A DNA stretch of 64,000 bases, from contig NZ_LQPP01000027.1 in assembly GCF_002102345.1 (NCBI RefSeq), forward strand, positions 62,001 to 126,000. Reading direction: 5' to 3'. The translations under genes and the position numbers were made by a program. Positions within the stretch are counted from its first letter, which is position 1; each line of letters begins with the position of its first letter. The notes beneath the pieces were generated by a model. The model worked only from the letters and a program-made list of their open reading frames with translations, did not search any database and was not told the DNA's origin. Source of the DNA: Mycolicibacterium peregrinum (GTDB taxonomy: Bacteria; Actinomycetota; Actinomycetes; Mycobacteriales; Mycobacteriaceae). Shown here in pieces: positions 1 to 7,691 of this stretch.

Positions 1-513
1 GATCTTGGCGACCTGGCCGGCGCCTACGCCGCCCAGGTGCACGATCGGGTCGGCGTAAGTGGCGAACACCGGACGTACCCGCTCGACAACTTCCTCGTCG
101 CCGCCGACCATCACCAGCAGGGTGCCGGCAGAGGCGGCGGGTTCGCCACCGCTCACCGGGGCGTCGATGACGGTGATGCCCTGGGCGGCGGCCTTTTCCG
201 CGAGCTCGCGGCAGGTGTCGGGGTGCACGGTCGAGTGAATCGCGATGACGCCACCCGGGGCCAGTCCGGCCAGCACGCCTGTCTCGCCGTCGAGCACCTG
301 GCGGACGTCGTCGTCGCCCACGACGCACAGGCAGACCAGATCGCTGGCGGCAGCCAGTTCGGCGGGGGAGCCTGCGGTCTTGGCGCCGGTGTCGGCGAAG
401 GGTTCCAGCGAGGCCGGGCGCCGGGCCCACAGGGTGGTCTCGAACCCGCCTTCCACGATCCGCCGCGCCATCGGCGCACCCTGGCTGCCCAGCCCGATAA
501 ATCCGACTCGCAT
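1..513 (-). CDS. NAD(P)-dependent beta-hydroxyacid dehydrogenase, 3' end cut by window edge
   Basis: Only the N-terminal 171 residues are inside the window. They show the Rossmann motif GFIGLGSQGAPMA at residues 4-16, the substrate-binding motif DAPVSGG at 117-123, and GxGxxxK ending at Lys170, the catalytic lysine position of the 3-hydroxyisobutyrate/6-phosphogluconate dehydrogenase superfamily. The family oxidises or reduces beta-hydroxyacids with NAD(P). Its ATG overlaps the TGA of the upstream hydrolase gene (TGATG), so the two are translationally coupled in a minus-strand operon. The exact substrate cannot be told from the visible half. Confidence 0.85.
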   Translation of the reverse strand, partial: MRVGFIGLGSQGAPMARRIVEGGFETTLWARRPASLEPFADTGAKTAGSPAELAAASDLVCLCVVGDDDVRQVLDGETGVLAGLAPGGVIAIHSTVHPDTCRELAEKAAAQGITVIDAPVSGGEPAASAGTLLVMVGGDEEVVERVRPVFATYADPIVHLGGVGAGQVAKI

Positions 514-1418
514 CAACCTGCCTCCACTTCCAGTTCGGTATTCACAGTGCCTTTCGCCGGCTCGAGGCCACGGTTGGCCACGCACTCATCGGCGAACGAC
601 AGCACCTTGCGGTGATAGGTATCGGCGGTCAGCCCCACGCTGAGGTTGTGTCCGCTGTCGGCCAGTTCGCCGGTCTCTACCCGCGGCGAGACGATGAACA
701 TCGCGCCGATCGCGGCCAGTGCCTCGGCATCGGACTCCCAGACGTTCTCGTACTCGCCGGCGAGGAACTGCACGGGAACGGTGGTCTTTCCGGCCAGTGC
801 CGGAAACTCCTGCCGTGACCAGGTTTTGACAACATCACCCTCGTAGGCGGTGCCACCCGCAGACAACCCGGCGCCGATCACATCCGGCGGATACAGCCGG
901 GCCGGTTCCCACAGCAGCTCGCGCAGGCCACGCGGCCGGTTCACCGGTGAGGCGTCCTTCAGCAACTCCTGAGCGGCCGGGTGATACCGGCGGCCGGTGC
1001 CGGCCAGTGACACACCGAGCACCTCGGGCCGCTGGACGGCCAGGTGCAGGGCCAATTCGCAGCCCATCGAATGGCCGAGGAGGAACAGCTCAGCGGTACC
1101 GGCGATGCGCTGGATTGCGCCGAACGCCAACGCGACCCGCTGCTCGGGTCGTGCCATGGCGTCCGGGTAGGCCGCGGATGCACCGTACCCGGGGCGGTCC
1201 AGCGCGATCACGGTATACCCCTGGCCGACTGCGGTCCGCAACAGGGACAGCTCTGGGTGGCCGGGGCAATCGAAGTAGGCCGACGTGGTGGCGCCGCCGT
1301 GCAATGCGACGATGACGGCCCGCGGGTCGGGGGACTCGGCGACCAAGGCTGACATCGGGACTCCGTCGACCATCACCACTCTGGGATGCGGATCGGCCTT
1401 GCTCGCCGTCGACGTCAC
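513..1418 (-). CDS. alpha/beta hydrolase
   Basis: A 301-residue protein with the alpha/beta-hydrolase layout: oxyanion-hole HGG at 40-42, nucleophile elbow GHSMG with Ser117, and a C-terminal histidine in SGHN (His257). No signal peptide is visible, so it is probably cytoplasmic. The family hydrolyses esters, lactones or C-C bonds, and the substrate cannot be inferred from sequence alone. The start is GTG and lies 2 nt downstream of the stop of the DUF35-thiolase gene, so it is the second gene of that operon and precedes the truncated dehydrogenase. Confidence 0.85.
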   Translation of the reverse strand: MTSTASKADPHPRVVMVDGVPMSALVAESPDPRAVIVALHGGATTSAYFDCPGHPELSLLRTAVGQGYTVIALDRPGYGASAAYPDAMARPEQRVALAFGAIQRIAGTAELFLLGHSMGCELALHLAVQRPEVLGVSLAGTGRRYHPAAQELLKDASPVNRPRGLRELLWEPARLYPPDVIGAGLSAGGTAYEGDVVKTWSRQEFPALAGKTTVPVQFLAGEYENVWESDAEALAAIGAMFIVSPRVETGELADSGHNLSVGLTADTYHRKVLSFADECVANRGLEPAKGTVNTELEVEAG

Positions 1419-1420
1419 GG

Positions 1421-3076
1421 CTAGTCGTCCCTGCGCATGAGCAGCACACCACTGGGGGTCAGGCCGCCGCTGCTGGCCACGGCGACGCGCGCATCCTTGA
1501 CCTGACGTTCGCCGGCCTCGCCGCGCAGCTGCGTGACGGCCTCGTGGATCAGGCCCATACCGTGGGTACGGCCGTGCGAGAGCTGACCGCCGTGGGTGTT
1601 GAGCGGGATGATGCCGTCGCGGGCGATGTTGTGACCACCGTCGAGGAAGTCCTTGGCCTCGCCGATGCCGCAGAAGCCCAGCCCTTCCAACCAGGAAAGG
1701 CAGTTGAAGCTGAACCCGTCATACAGCTCGGCCACATCGACATCGTTGGGCCGCAACGAGGTTCGCGACCACATGTGTGCACTCTGACCCAGCACCTGAG
1801 GCTCGTGGGTGAGCGTGGTCTGGTCCCAGTCGAGCCGTTCGATGATCTGGGTGCCGACGGCCTCGAACAGGATCGGCGGCTTGGCCAGATCACGCGCGGC
1901 GTCCACCGCCGAGACGATGACAGCCACCGCACCGTCACACGGCACGTCGCAGTCGTACAGACCGAAGGGGGTGGTGATCATGCGGGCCGACAGGTAGTCG
2001 TCCATGGTCAGCGGATCGCGGTAGATGGCGGTCGGGTTCAGCGCCGCATTGGCGCGCTGATTGAGCGCGATCCAGCCGAGGGTCTCCCGCGTGGTGCCGT
2101 ACCGGTCGAAGTGGCGACCGGCGTTCTGCGCCAACGTATGTGCCGCCGAGGTGGACCCGAACGGATGCTGCCAGTTGTCGCTGCGGCCACTCATCGGAGG
2201 AGACATCTTGCCCTCCTTGACCAGCTGGCCGAACGTCGCCTCCCACAACGTGCGGAAGCACAACACATGGCGCGCCATACCGGTGGCCACGGCCATCATC
2301 GCCGCGATCACCGAACCGCCTGGGCCGAAGGTGTCCATGCCGCCGTTGATCCACGTCGGCCGGAGTCCGAGTGCGCCCTCCAGCGCGCTCACGCCGCCTT
2401 CGCCCATACCGGCGATCGCCAGGCCAGGGTAGGTGGACAGTCCGTCGATGTCGTCGAACGTCAAACCGGCATCAGCGACTGCTTTTTCGGCGGCGTCGAT
2501 CGTGAGAGCCAGGGGCGGCACCATCTGTCGACGACCGATCTTGGACATCCCGATCCCGGTGATGGCCGAGTGATCCTCGAATTTCTCCTTGGTCAGCATC
2601 GGCCGGACGTATTTGACGACGTCCTGGGGCGCGACGGGTTCGGCGACCGGCGGGGTTGAGGTGGTGTCGGACGACGGCTTGAACACCGGCAGCCAGACAT
2701 CCTCGATGTGCTGGAACTCGACCTCCACGGACATCCCGAGCTTGAGGTCCTCGGAATCGCAATCGACGATGTTGGTCGTCAGCCGGACCCGGGGATCCTC
2801 GGCGATGGCAACCTCGGCCACCACGTACGGCGGCGGCAGGTCGGGGAACCCGAAACGGTGATTGACCGTGAACCCGGCGAGCGATCCGCGCCCGGACACG
2901 TCGCGCACGCCCATGTTGCGGCTGCGGCAGTACCGGCAGACCGGCTGCGGCGGGTGGATGAGGGCGCTGCAGTCCTGGCACTCCTGGATTCGCAGCACCC
3001 CGTCGGCGCCCGCGGTCCAGAAATACTCGTTGAGCGTGGTGACCGTCGGGAGCGGACGTCCCGGTATCTGTGACAA
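1421..3076 (-). CDS. DUF35 OB-fold / thiolase-like fusion (Ltp2-type retro-aldolase candidate)
   Basis: A 551-residue protein made of two units that are usually separate genes. Residues 1-135 are a DUF35 unit: a zinc ribbon with Cys33, Cys36, Cys47 and Cys50, then an OB fold. Residues about 170-551 are a thiolase/lipid-transfer fold. The usual nucleophile segment (NxACxS) reads NGGMDTFGPGG around 244-254, with no cysteine. A YDGF motif at Tyr452 and an HGGQLSHGR segment near 495 are present. In mycobacterial sterol side-chain degradation, Ltp2 is a thiolase-fold retro-aldolase without the thiolase cysteine that needs the ChsH2 DUF35 domain. This looks like a natural fusion of such a pair. The TTG start is supported by GGAG five bases upstream. 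Confidence 0.8.
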   Translation of the reverse strand: MSQIPGRPLPTVTTLNEYFWTAGADGVLRIQECQDCSALIHPPQPVCRYCRSRNMGVRDVSGRGSLAGFTVNHRFGFPDLPPPYVVAEVAIAEDPRVRLTTNIVDCDSEDLKLGMSVEVEFQHIEDVWLPVFKPSSDTTSTPPVAEPVAPQDVVKYVRPMLTKEKFEDHSAITGIGMSKIGRRQMVPPLALTIDAAEKAVADAGLTFDDIDGLSTYPGLAIAGMGEGGVSALEGALGLRPTWINGGMDTFGPGGSVIAAMMAVATGMARHVLCFRTLWEATFGQLVKEGKMSPPMSGRSDNWQHPFGSTSAAHTLAQNAGRHFDRYGTTRETLGWIALNQRANAALNPTAIYRDPLTMDDYLSARMITTPFGLYDCDVPCDGAVAVIVSAVDAARDLAKPPILFEAVGTQIIERLDWDQTTLTHEPQVLGQSAHMWSRTSLRPNDVDVAELYDGFSFNCLSWLEGLGFCGIGEAKDFLDGGHNIARDGIIPLNTHGGQLSHGRTHGMGLIHEAVTQLRGEAGERQVKDARVAVASSGGLTPSGVLLMRRDD

Positions 3077-3100
3077 CTCGACTCCGGTGGTAAGCAGGTT

Positions 3101-3116
3101 ATTCTGTGTGGAGAAT
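3101..3116. promoter_or_regulatory. degenerate motif-A site upstream of the DUF35-thiolase operon
   Basis: Half-sites ATTCTG and GAGAAT face each other across 4 nt, 25-40 bp upstream of the TTG start at 3076. The half-site matches motif A seen at many promoters here, but the spacing (4) differs from the usual 3 or 7, so this is a weaker member. Confidence 0.35.
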
Positions 3117-3169
3117 CACGTTACCAGTTTCCGGGATCGGTGATCCAGCCTCTACCTATCCGAGCCGGG

Positions 3170-3391
3170 TCAACCCGCCTCGCGCTCGGCCCGCGTGTCC
3201 TGCAATTCGATGATCGCGTGCACCGGGCAGTCCAGCAGGGCACGCCGGACCGCGTCCTCGTCGGCTTCGGGGATGTTGCCGTCGCCCTGAAGCGAGGCGT
3301 AGCCCCAGTCGTCCAGCGGGAAGTACTCCGGTGCGTGCTTGGCGCACAACCCGAAGCCATCGCACAGCGTGCGATCGAGCTTGACCTTCAT
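3170..3391 (-). CDS. small [3Fe-4S]-type ferredoxin
   Basis: A 73-residue acidic protein with three cluster cysteines (Cys10, Cys16, Cys54) and the CP that closes the pattern in mycobacterial three-cysteine ferredoxins. These shuttle single electrons to cytochromes P450 or Rieske oxygenases. Its ATG overlaps the TGA of the NuoF-like flavoprotein gene (ATGA), so the two are translationally coupled. The neighbour is therefore the likely reductase, an inference from position. P450s lie further away in the window, and a second similar ferredoxin is at 30368-30562. Confidence 0.9.
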   Translation of the reverse strand: MKVKLDRTLCDGFGLCAKHAPEYFPLDDWGYASLQGDGNIPEADEDAVRRALLDCPVHAIIELQDTRAEREAG

Positions 3392-4677
3392 ACCGCCACC
3401 ACCGCCTCCACGGACTCCACTTCGTACGGCCGTGCGGCGGTGAAAGCACCGGAACGGCAGGTCTGGCAGCCATTTTCGAGGTGGCGCTGCACGTGATCGG
3501 GGAACTGGGCCAGCAGGCTGGCTGCCACATTCGCCGCGCCGTCGAGCGTCGCGCAGGCGCCGCGGCCCCGCAGCACCACCGACCAGCGCTTCAGCCGATC
3601 GAGATCCTCCTGGGTGGCCACCCCGTCACGCAGACCGGTGGCCACCGCGGCCATTGCGGCGGTCCCGTTGAAGCAGGACCCGCACTGGCCGGCGTTCTCC
3701 CGGTCGAAGTAGGCCAGCACCGAGGCTGCGACCGCGACTGGGCAGTCATCGGTGAGGATGCCGATCGCGCCGCAGCCCAACCCGCTGTTCAATGCCCGGA
3801 CGGTCTCGTGATCCAGCGTGGCGTCGACGATGTCGCGGTTGACCAGCCCGGCGAAGTACCCACCCATCAAGGCCCCGCGGACGTTGTCGGGCGACACTCC
3901 GTGCAGGGTCAGCAGATCGGCGAATGCGATGCCGTGCGGAAGCTCGTACAATGCGGGCGCCCGTCCGGCGCCGGTGATCGTGGCCAGGAAGGTTCCGGGT
4001 GAGGCCTCGGTGCCCAGTTCCCGGAACGTCCGGGCGCCGTGCTGGTGGAGGTAGGCCAGGTGGGCCAGTGTCTCGACATTGCTGATCAGCGTCGGCTTCC
4101 CGTCCACCCCTTCCTCGAAAGGGCGTGGGGGCTTGTCGGTGGGTTTGGCCGGCCCGCCGTTGACCACGTGCACTGCGGCGGTTTCCTCGCCTGCCACGTA
4201 ACCCGGTGCGACGGTGAGTAGTTCGACCGTCACACTGTCCAGGTCCGCGGAGATTTCGTCGAGCGCGCGCCCAACACAGTCGGCTGCCGGCAAATCCGAT
4301 ACGTACACGACGGCGCGGTCGGCGCCGACAATCCCGGCAGCGAGTCGCAGGCCGTCCAGCACGGCATGCGGGCGGTTGCGCAGCAACCAGCGGTCTTTGA
4401 TCGAGGCCGGCTCACCCTCTTCACCGTTGGCGATCACGACCGTGCCTGAGGCATCCCGCCCGTTGTCGCGCACCGTCTGCAGCTTCACCGCCAAGGGAAA
4501 GGCCGCGCCACCCCGACCCAGTAGCCCGCTGGCCTGAACCTCGGACAGTAGGTGATCCGTATCGGCAAGGGCCCCATAGCCTCCGGACTGCCGATATTCC
4601 GCCAGGCTCTCCGGCCGGTCGCGGAGCAGGCGTGGGGTGATCCCCGGCCATACCGCGACGCTGAGTTCGGCTGTCAT
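3388..4677 (-). CDS. NuoF-like NADH-binding flavoprotein, orphan electron-transfer subunit
   Basis: 429 residues resembling the NuoF subunit of complex I. Visible are the FMN-binding loop GRGGAAFP (54-61), the NADH-binding segment ANGEEGEP (83-90), GYVAGEETA, and the iron-sulfur region with Cys332, Cys335 and Cys375. In canonical NuoF the cluster motif is CGxCxPC; here it reads CGSCFNG, so the third cysteine is glycine. No other Nuo subunit is nearby and the gene is coupled to the ferredoxin, so a role as NADH:ferredoxin reductase is more likely than respiration. The ATG at 4677 is preferred, with a GTG two codons upstream. A longer reading would run into the divergent gene at 4711. Confidence 0.8.
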   Translation of the reverse strand: MTAELSVAVWPGITPRLLRDRPESLAEYRQSGGYGALADTDHLLSEVQASGLLGRGGAAFPLAVKLQTVRDNGRDASGTVVIANGEEGEPASIKDRWLLRNRPHAVLDGLRLAAGIVGADRAVVYVSDLPAADCVGRALDEISADLDSVTVELLTVAPGYVAGEETAAVHVVNGGPAKPTDKPPRPFEEGVDGKPTLISNVETLAHLAYLHQHGARTFRELGTEASPGTFLATITGAGRAPALYELPHGIAFADLLTLHGVSPDNVRGALMGGYFAGLVNRDIVDATLDHETVRALNSGLGCGAIGILTDDCPVAVAASVLAYFDRENAGQCGSCFNGTAAMAAVATGLRDGVATQEDLDRLKRWSVVLRGRGACATLDGAANVAASLLAQFPDHVQRHLENGCQTCRSGAFTAARPYEVESVEAVVAV

Positions 4678-4697
4678 GGTCACATCCCGTCCCCGGT

Positions 4698-4703
4698 TAG
4701 GCT
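4698..4703 (+). promoter_or_regulatory. -10 element of a leaderless promoter
   Basis: TAGGCT fits TANNNT and ends 7 nt before the ATG at 4711. This spacing is typical of mycobacterial leaderless transcripts that start on the first base of the start codon. Confidence 0.45.
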
Positions 4704-4710
4704 TACCGGC

Positions 4711-5184
4711 ATGAGAACTGCGGTGGTGCGCGTCGGAGTCGACCCGGCTGGTGAGCTCGGTGCGGAGCAGCTGTCCGACGGCATGGCAACGCTTCGTGAG
4801 TTGCTGGGCGACCGGGGAGCCGAGGTGCTGGACAACCAGCTCGCCGAGCTGCCCGCCCATCGCCGCGAGGTCGAGGTGCTGATCGCCGGCGACGACGCGC
4901 CAGAGCTGCAGGCGATCGCGATGGAACTGTGCGCCAAGGCGTTTGGCACCAGTCCTGCGGCAGGGGTGGTCACCTTCGTCAGCCGCGGCACCGATGAGGA
5001 TGTCCGGGGTGTGCTGGCCGGGTTCGGCCTGGCCGGTGAGATCGAGCGGACCGTCGACGGAGAAGGCTGGGACGTGGTGACGGTGACGCTGGACAAAGCC
5101 GATCTGGCTCGCATCCCGGAAAGCCGCGTCCACACCGCCCTTGAGGCTTCGTTGAACTGCGAGGTGCACATCCGGACGGTGTGA
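4711..5184 (+). CDS. conserved hypothetical protein
   Basis: A 157-residue soluble protein that I do not recognise. It has no signal peptide, membrane segment or cofactor motif that I can see. The predicted fold is mixed alpha/beta, and the C-terminal half carries many charged residues. It is transcribed divergently from the NuoF-ferredoxin pair with only 33 bp between start codons, and a leaderless-type -10 element sits just upstream. It ends 19 bp before the stop of a convergent hydrolase gene. Compositional bias matches its neighbours, so it is likely a real host gene. Confidence 0.75.
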   Translation: MRTAVVRVGVDPAGELGAEQLSDGMATLRELLGDRGAEVLDNQLAELPAHRREVEVLIAGDDAPELQAIAMELCAKAFGTSPAAGVVTFVSRGTDEDVRGVLAGFGLAGEIERTVDGEGWDVVTVTLDKADLARIPESRVHTALEASLNCEVHIRTV

Positions 5185-5203
5185 CGGTTCGGCGGCGCCG
5201 TCG

Positions 5204-6133
5204 TCACGAGGACCTCAGGAAGTCGATGATCGCCGGGGCCGCCTGCACCCAGGTGTCGAACAGGCAGAAGGTCTTACCGCCGCTTTGGGCGAATCTCTCG
5301 CCGGCCCGCTCCCAGGCGTCCTCGGGCCAGGGCGGGTCGATCAGCTCGGAACCCTTGATCAGGCAGCTCACTTCGAGCGAGGTGCGCTTGGGGTGATCCC
5401 AGTCGTTTTCGCCACCACGGATGATCAGGGTGGGAACGGTGATGTTGTCGAACATCTCATCGGGAACGCCCGGAATGGTCTGGCCGGGTTTCGACACGAA
5501 CGCATTGAGCCACCGCAGCATGACTTTCAGGAACTCGTCGGCGTCGAGGTCGAGCAGGCGCTCGCGGTTCGCGGGGTTCTCCGCGATCCGTTCCCGCCAC
5601 TCGGGCACGTTCAGCAATCCTTCGATTCCGAGCCCGCGGACTGCCAGGATGCTCGGGGTGACGTAGTGGCCGCCGAGTACGAACGATCCGTACACGCCGC
5701 CGACGATGTTCCACACCACCAGCTTTCGCACGATCTCGGGATAGAGCATCGTCGTCAACATCGAATCCCGCGCTCCACCGGAGCCGCCGAGGATGAAGCA
5801 CGGCCCGATCTCGAGCGCGGTGACCAGCCGGTACAGCGTCTCGGCCCGCATGTGTGATTCGCTCTGCCCGTAGAACTGCACATCGGACTTGCCGCAGTTC
5901 GGCCGGTCCCACAACAGCACCCGGTAGCCGCCCTCGACCAGGGATTCCGCCAGCGGCCGCAATCCCGGGATGTCCTTGCTGAACCGTCCACCGGGAGTCA
6001 GGGCGATGAAATCGCCGGTCTCTCCGAGGATTTCGTACACGACGTTGCCGCCGTTGATTTCCATGATCTGCTCGCCGGGCCTGAGCTGCGGAACTGCCGC
6101 CAGAACCGTTGATTCGCTCGCAAGCTCGCTCAT
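5204..6133 (-). CDS. alpha/beta hydrolase
   Basis: 309 residues with the nucleophile elbow GGSGG (Ser118) after the strand FIL and a WDRPNCGKS turn typical of the core domain. The oxyanion region TPGG (47-50) follows strand three. Many members of this type cleave C-C bonds or lactones in ring-degradation pathways, but the first elbow residue is Gly-Gly rather than Gly-His, so the exact class is unsure. Its ATG overlaps the TGA of the Rieske gene (TGATG), making it the last gene of the operon amidohydrolase-amidohydrolase-Rieske-hydrolase. Confidence 0.8.
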   Translation of the reverse strand: MSELASESTVLAAVPQLRPGEQIMEINGGNVVYEILGETGDFIALTPGGRFSKDIPGLRPLAESLVEGGYRVLLWDRPNCGKSDVQFYGQSESHMRAETLYRLVTALEIGPCFILGGSGGARDSMLTTMLYPEIVRKLVVWNIVGGVYGSFVLGGHYVTPSILAVRGLGIEGLLNVPEWRERIAENPANRERLLDLDADEFLKVMLRWLNAFVSKPGQTIPGVPDEMFDNITVPTLIIRGGENDWDHPKRTSLEVSCLIKGSELIDPPWPEDAWERAGERFAQSGGKTFCLFDTWVQAAPAIIDFLRSS

Positions 6134-6525
6134 CAGGCCATCACCAACACATCATCTCCAACCACGCGGACCGGGTAGGTACGGATACTCCATTCCGGCT
6201 TCACCGCAGTGGTGCCGGTTGCCAACTCGAAACCCCACTGGTGCCAGGGGCAGTAGATGTACTCCTTGTCGCGCACCATCACCGCGTCGCCTGGCACTTT
6301 CTCGTCGACCACAGTGCGGCCCCGGGCGCGCCCCGAGCACAGCGGACCGCCCTCGTGCGGGCAGTAGTTGGCGATGGCGTAGAACGTGCCGTTGACGTTG
6401 TACACACCTACGCCGTGGCGGCCGATCGGTACGAGTTTGTGTGTGCCGGGCGGGATTTCGTCGACAGTGGCGACGACATGCTCGCGTCCCTGCGCGAGCC
6501 GGGGGCGCTTCTCGGGCTCGTTCAT
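6133..6525 (-). CDS. Rieske [2Fe-2S] ferredoxin-like protein
   Basis: A 130-residue single Rieske domain. Cluster ligands are visible as CPH (Cys55, His57) and CPWH (Cys92, His95). It lacks the catalytic mononuclear iron domain of oxygenase large subunits, so it is either an electron carrier or a small subunit. It overlaps its neighbours by single bases on both sides, between an amidohydrolase and an alpha/beta hydrolase, and so is co-translated with them. No ring-hydroxylating oxygenase large subunit is present in the window, so its redox partner is unknown. Confidence 0.85.
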   Translation of the reverse strand: MNEPEKRPRLAQGREHVVATVDEIPPGTHKLVPIGRHGVGVYNVNGTFYAIANYCPHEGGPLCSGRARGRTVVDEKVPGDAVMVRDKEYIYCPWHQWGFELATGTTAVKPEWSIRTYPVRVVGDDVLVMA

Positions 6526-7667
6526 CAGAACACCCGGGCCTGTCCCTCGAGGGCCGGAACGGTCTCGGGCAGCTTGTAGGTCTCGATGCCGTTGCGGAAC
6601 ATGATGGCTTCGCGGGCGTGCTCGGGCAGGTGCTTGACCAGCCAGCGGGGGTCATCGAAGGTCCAGTGCGGGTAATCGCTGGAATACAGCAGGATCTTCT
6701 CGCATTCCATCCACTCGAACGCCCGGGACAGTTCGGTCTTGTCCTCGGGGTAGTCCAATGGCTGGGTGGTGAACTTGATGTGGTCTTTGACGTATTCGCT
6801 CGGTTTGCGCTTGATGTCCATCCAGCTCTTGCGCTTCTCGTAGATGGCATCCATCCGCCACATCAAGGGCAGGATCCAGGTGAACGCGTGCTCGACGAAC
6901 ACGATGCGCAGCGTCGGGAACCGGTCGAAAACCCCGTCGAAGATCAGGCTCATCACCTGGTTGGCCGCCAGCAGCGAGTAACTCACCATGAAGTCGTGGT
7001 TGTAGCTGGGCAGTCCGACCGGCGGTGTCGGAAGAGTTTCGTATTCGCCGCGGGACAGGTGACAGCTCACGGTGATGTCGTGCTTGGTGGCTGCCGCCCA
7101 GATCGGGTCGTATTTCGGGTCGCCCCAGGACGGACGCGGCTCGGCCTTGATCAGAACCTGGGCCATGTAAGGGTGGTCGGCCCATTGTTCGATCTCGGCC
7201 ACGGCAAGTTGCGGCTCCTCGATCGCGACACATACCGACCCGCGCCAGCGCTCGTGCCAATTGGTGCGACTGTCCAGCCAATGATTGGCCAGCCACAGGT
7301 TGGTCGCGGTGCAGTAGGCCGCGGTGGCCTCGCCCAGTCGGTGCTCGGAATGGGTGGGCTCCAGGATGGCGATGTCGGAGCCGGCTTCCATGATGAGCTG
7401 GCGCAACGCCATATCCGGGTCGCTGCAGGCGAATTCACCGTCCGGCGGGAAAGCGTCCACGCGCATGGCGTACGCGTGTGCGTAATCCGGTGCGTCGTAG
7501 TAGATCTGCTCGCCGACCTTGTGGCTCAGGAAGTACTTGCTGCGCCACGGCTCCGGGATGTACTCGATCAGTTCGCCGCGTCGCGGCATGGGGTGAACGT
7601 CGGAGTCGACGCACCGGACTGCGATCCGCTCGGCCGCGGGCACCCGGGGGTTGGTTGTGACGGACAT
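6525..7667 (-). CDS. amidohydrolase-2 family protein (TIM-barrel metal hydrolase/decarboxylase)
   Basis: 380 residues of the amidohydrolase-2 type. Metal ligands can be placed: DxH at Asp23/His25, His203 in SCHLS, a Glu-His pair at 259-260 and Asp331 in SSDYPHW. The family includes decarboxylases and hydrolases of ring or meta-cleavage intermediates. It stands 24 bp downstream of a second amidohydrolase gene whose metal ligands are largely replaced, so the two may form a heteromer with this one as the active subunit (inference). It is the second gene of a four-gene minus-strand operon. Confidence 0.85.
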   Translation of the reverse strand: MSVTTNPRVPAAERIAVRCVDSDVHPMPRRGELIEYIPEPWRSKYFLSHKVGEQIYYDAPDYAHAYAMRVDAFPPDGEFACSDPDMALRQLIMEAGSDIAILEPTHSEHRLGEATAAYCTATNLWLANHWLDSRTNWHERWRGSVCVAIEEPQLAVAEIEQWADHPYMAQVLIKAEPRPSWGDPKYDPIWAAATKHDITVSCHLSRGEYETLPTPPVGLPSYNHDFMVSYSLLAANQVMSLIFDGVFDRFPTLRIVFVEHAFTWILPLMWRMDAIYEKRKSWMDIKRKPSEYVKDHIKFTTQPLDYPEDKTELSRAFEWMECEKILLYSSDYPHWTFDDPRWLVKHLPEHAREAIMFRNGIETYKLPETVPALEGQARVF

Positions 7668-7691
7668 CTGTACTGTGCCTCCCTCGTATGC

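Noticed and set aside
4678..5169. N-terminal extension of the NuoF-like gene
   Set aside because: It overlaps the divergent gene at 4711 and resembles no NuoF N-terminus. The conserved part starts at 4677.
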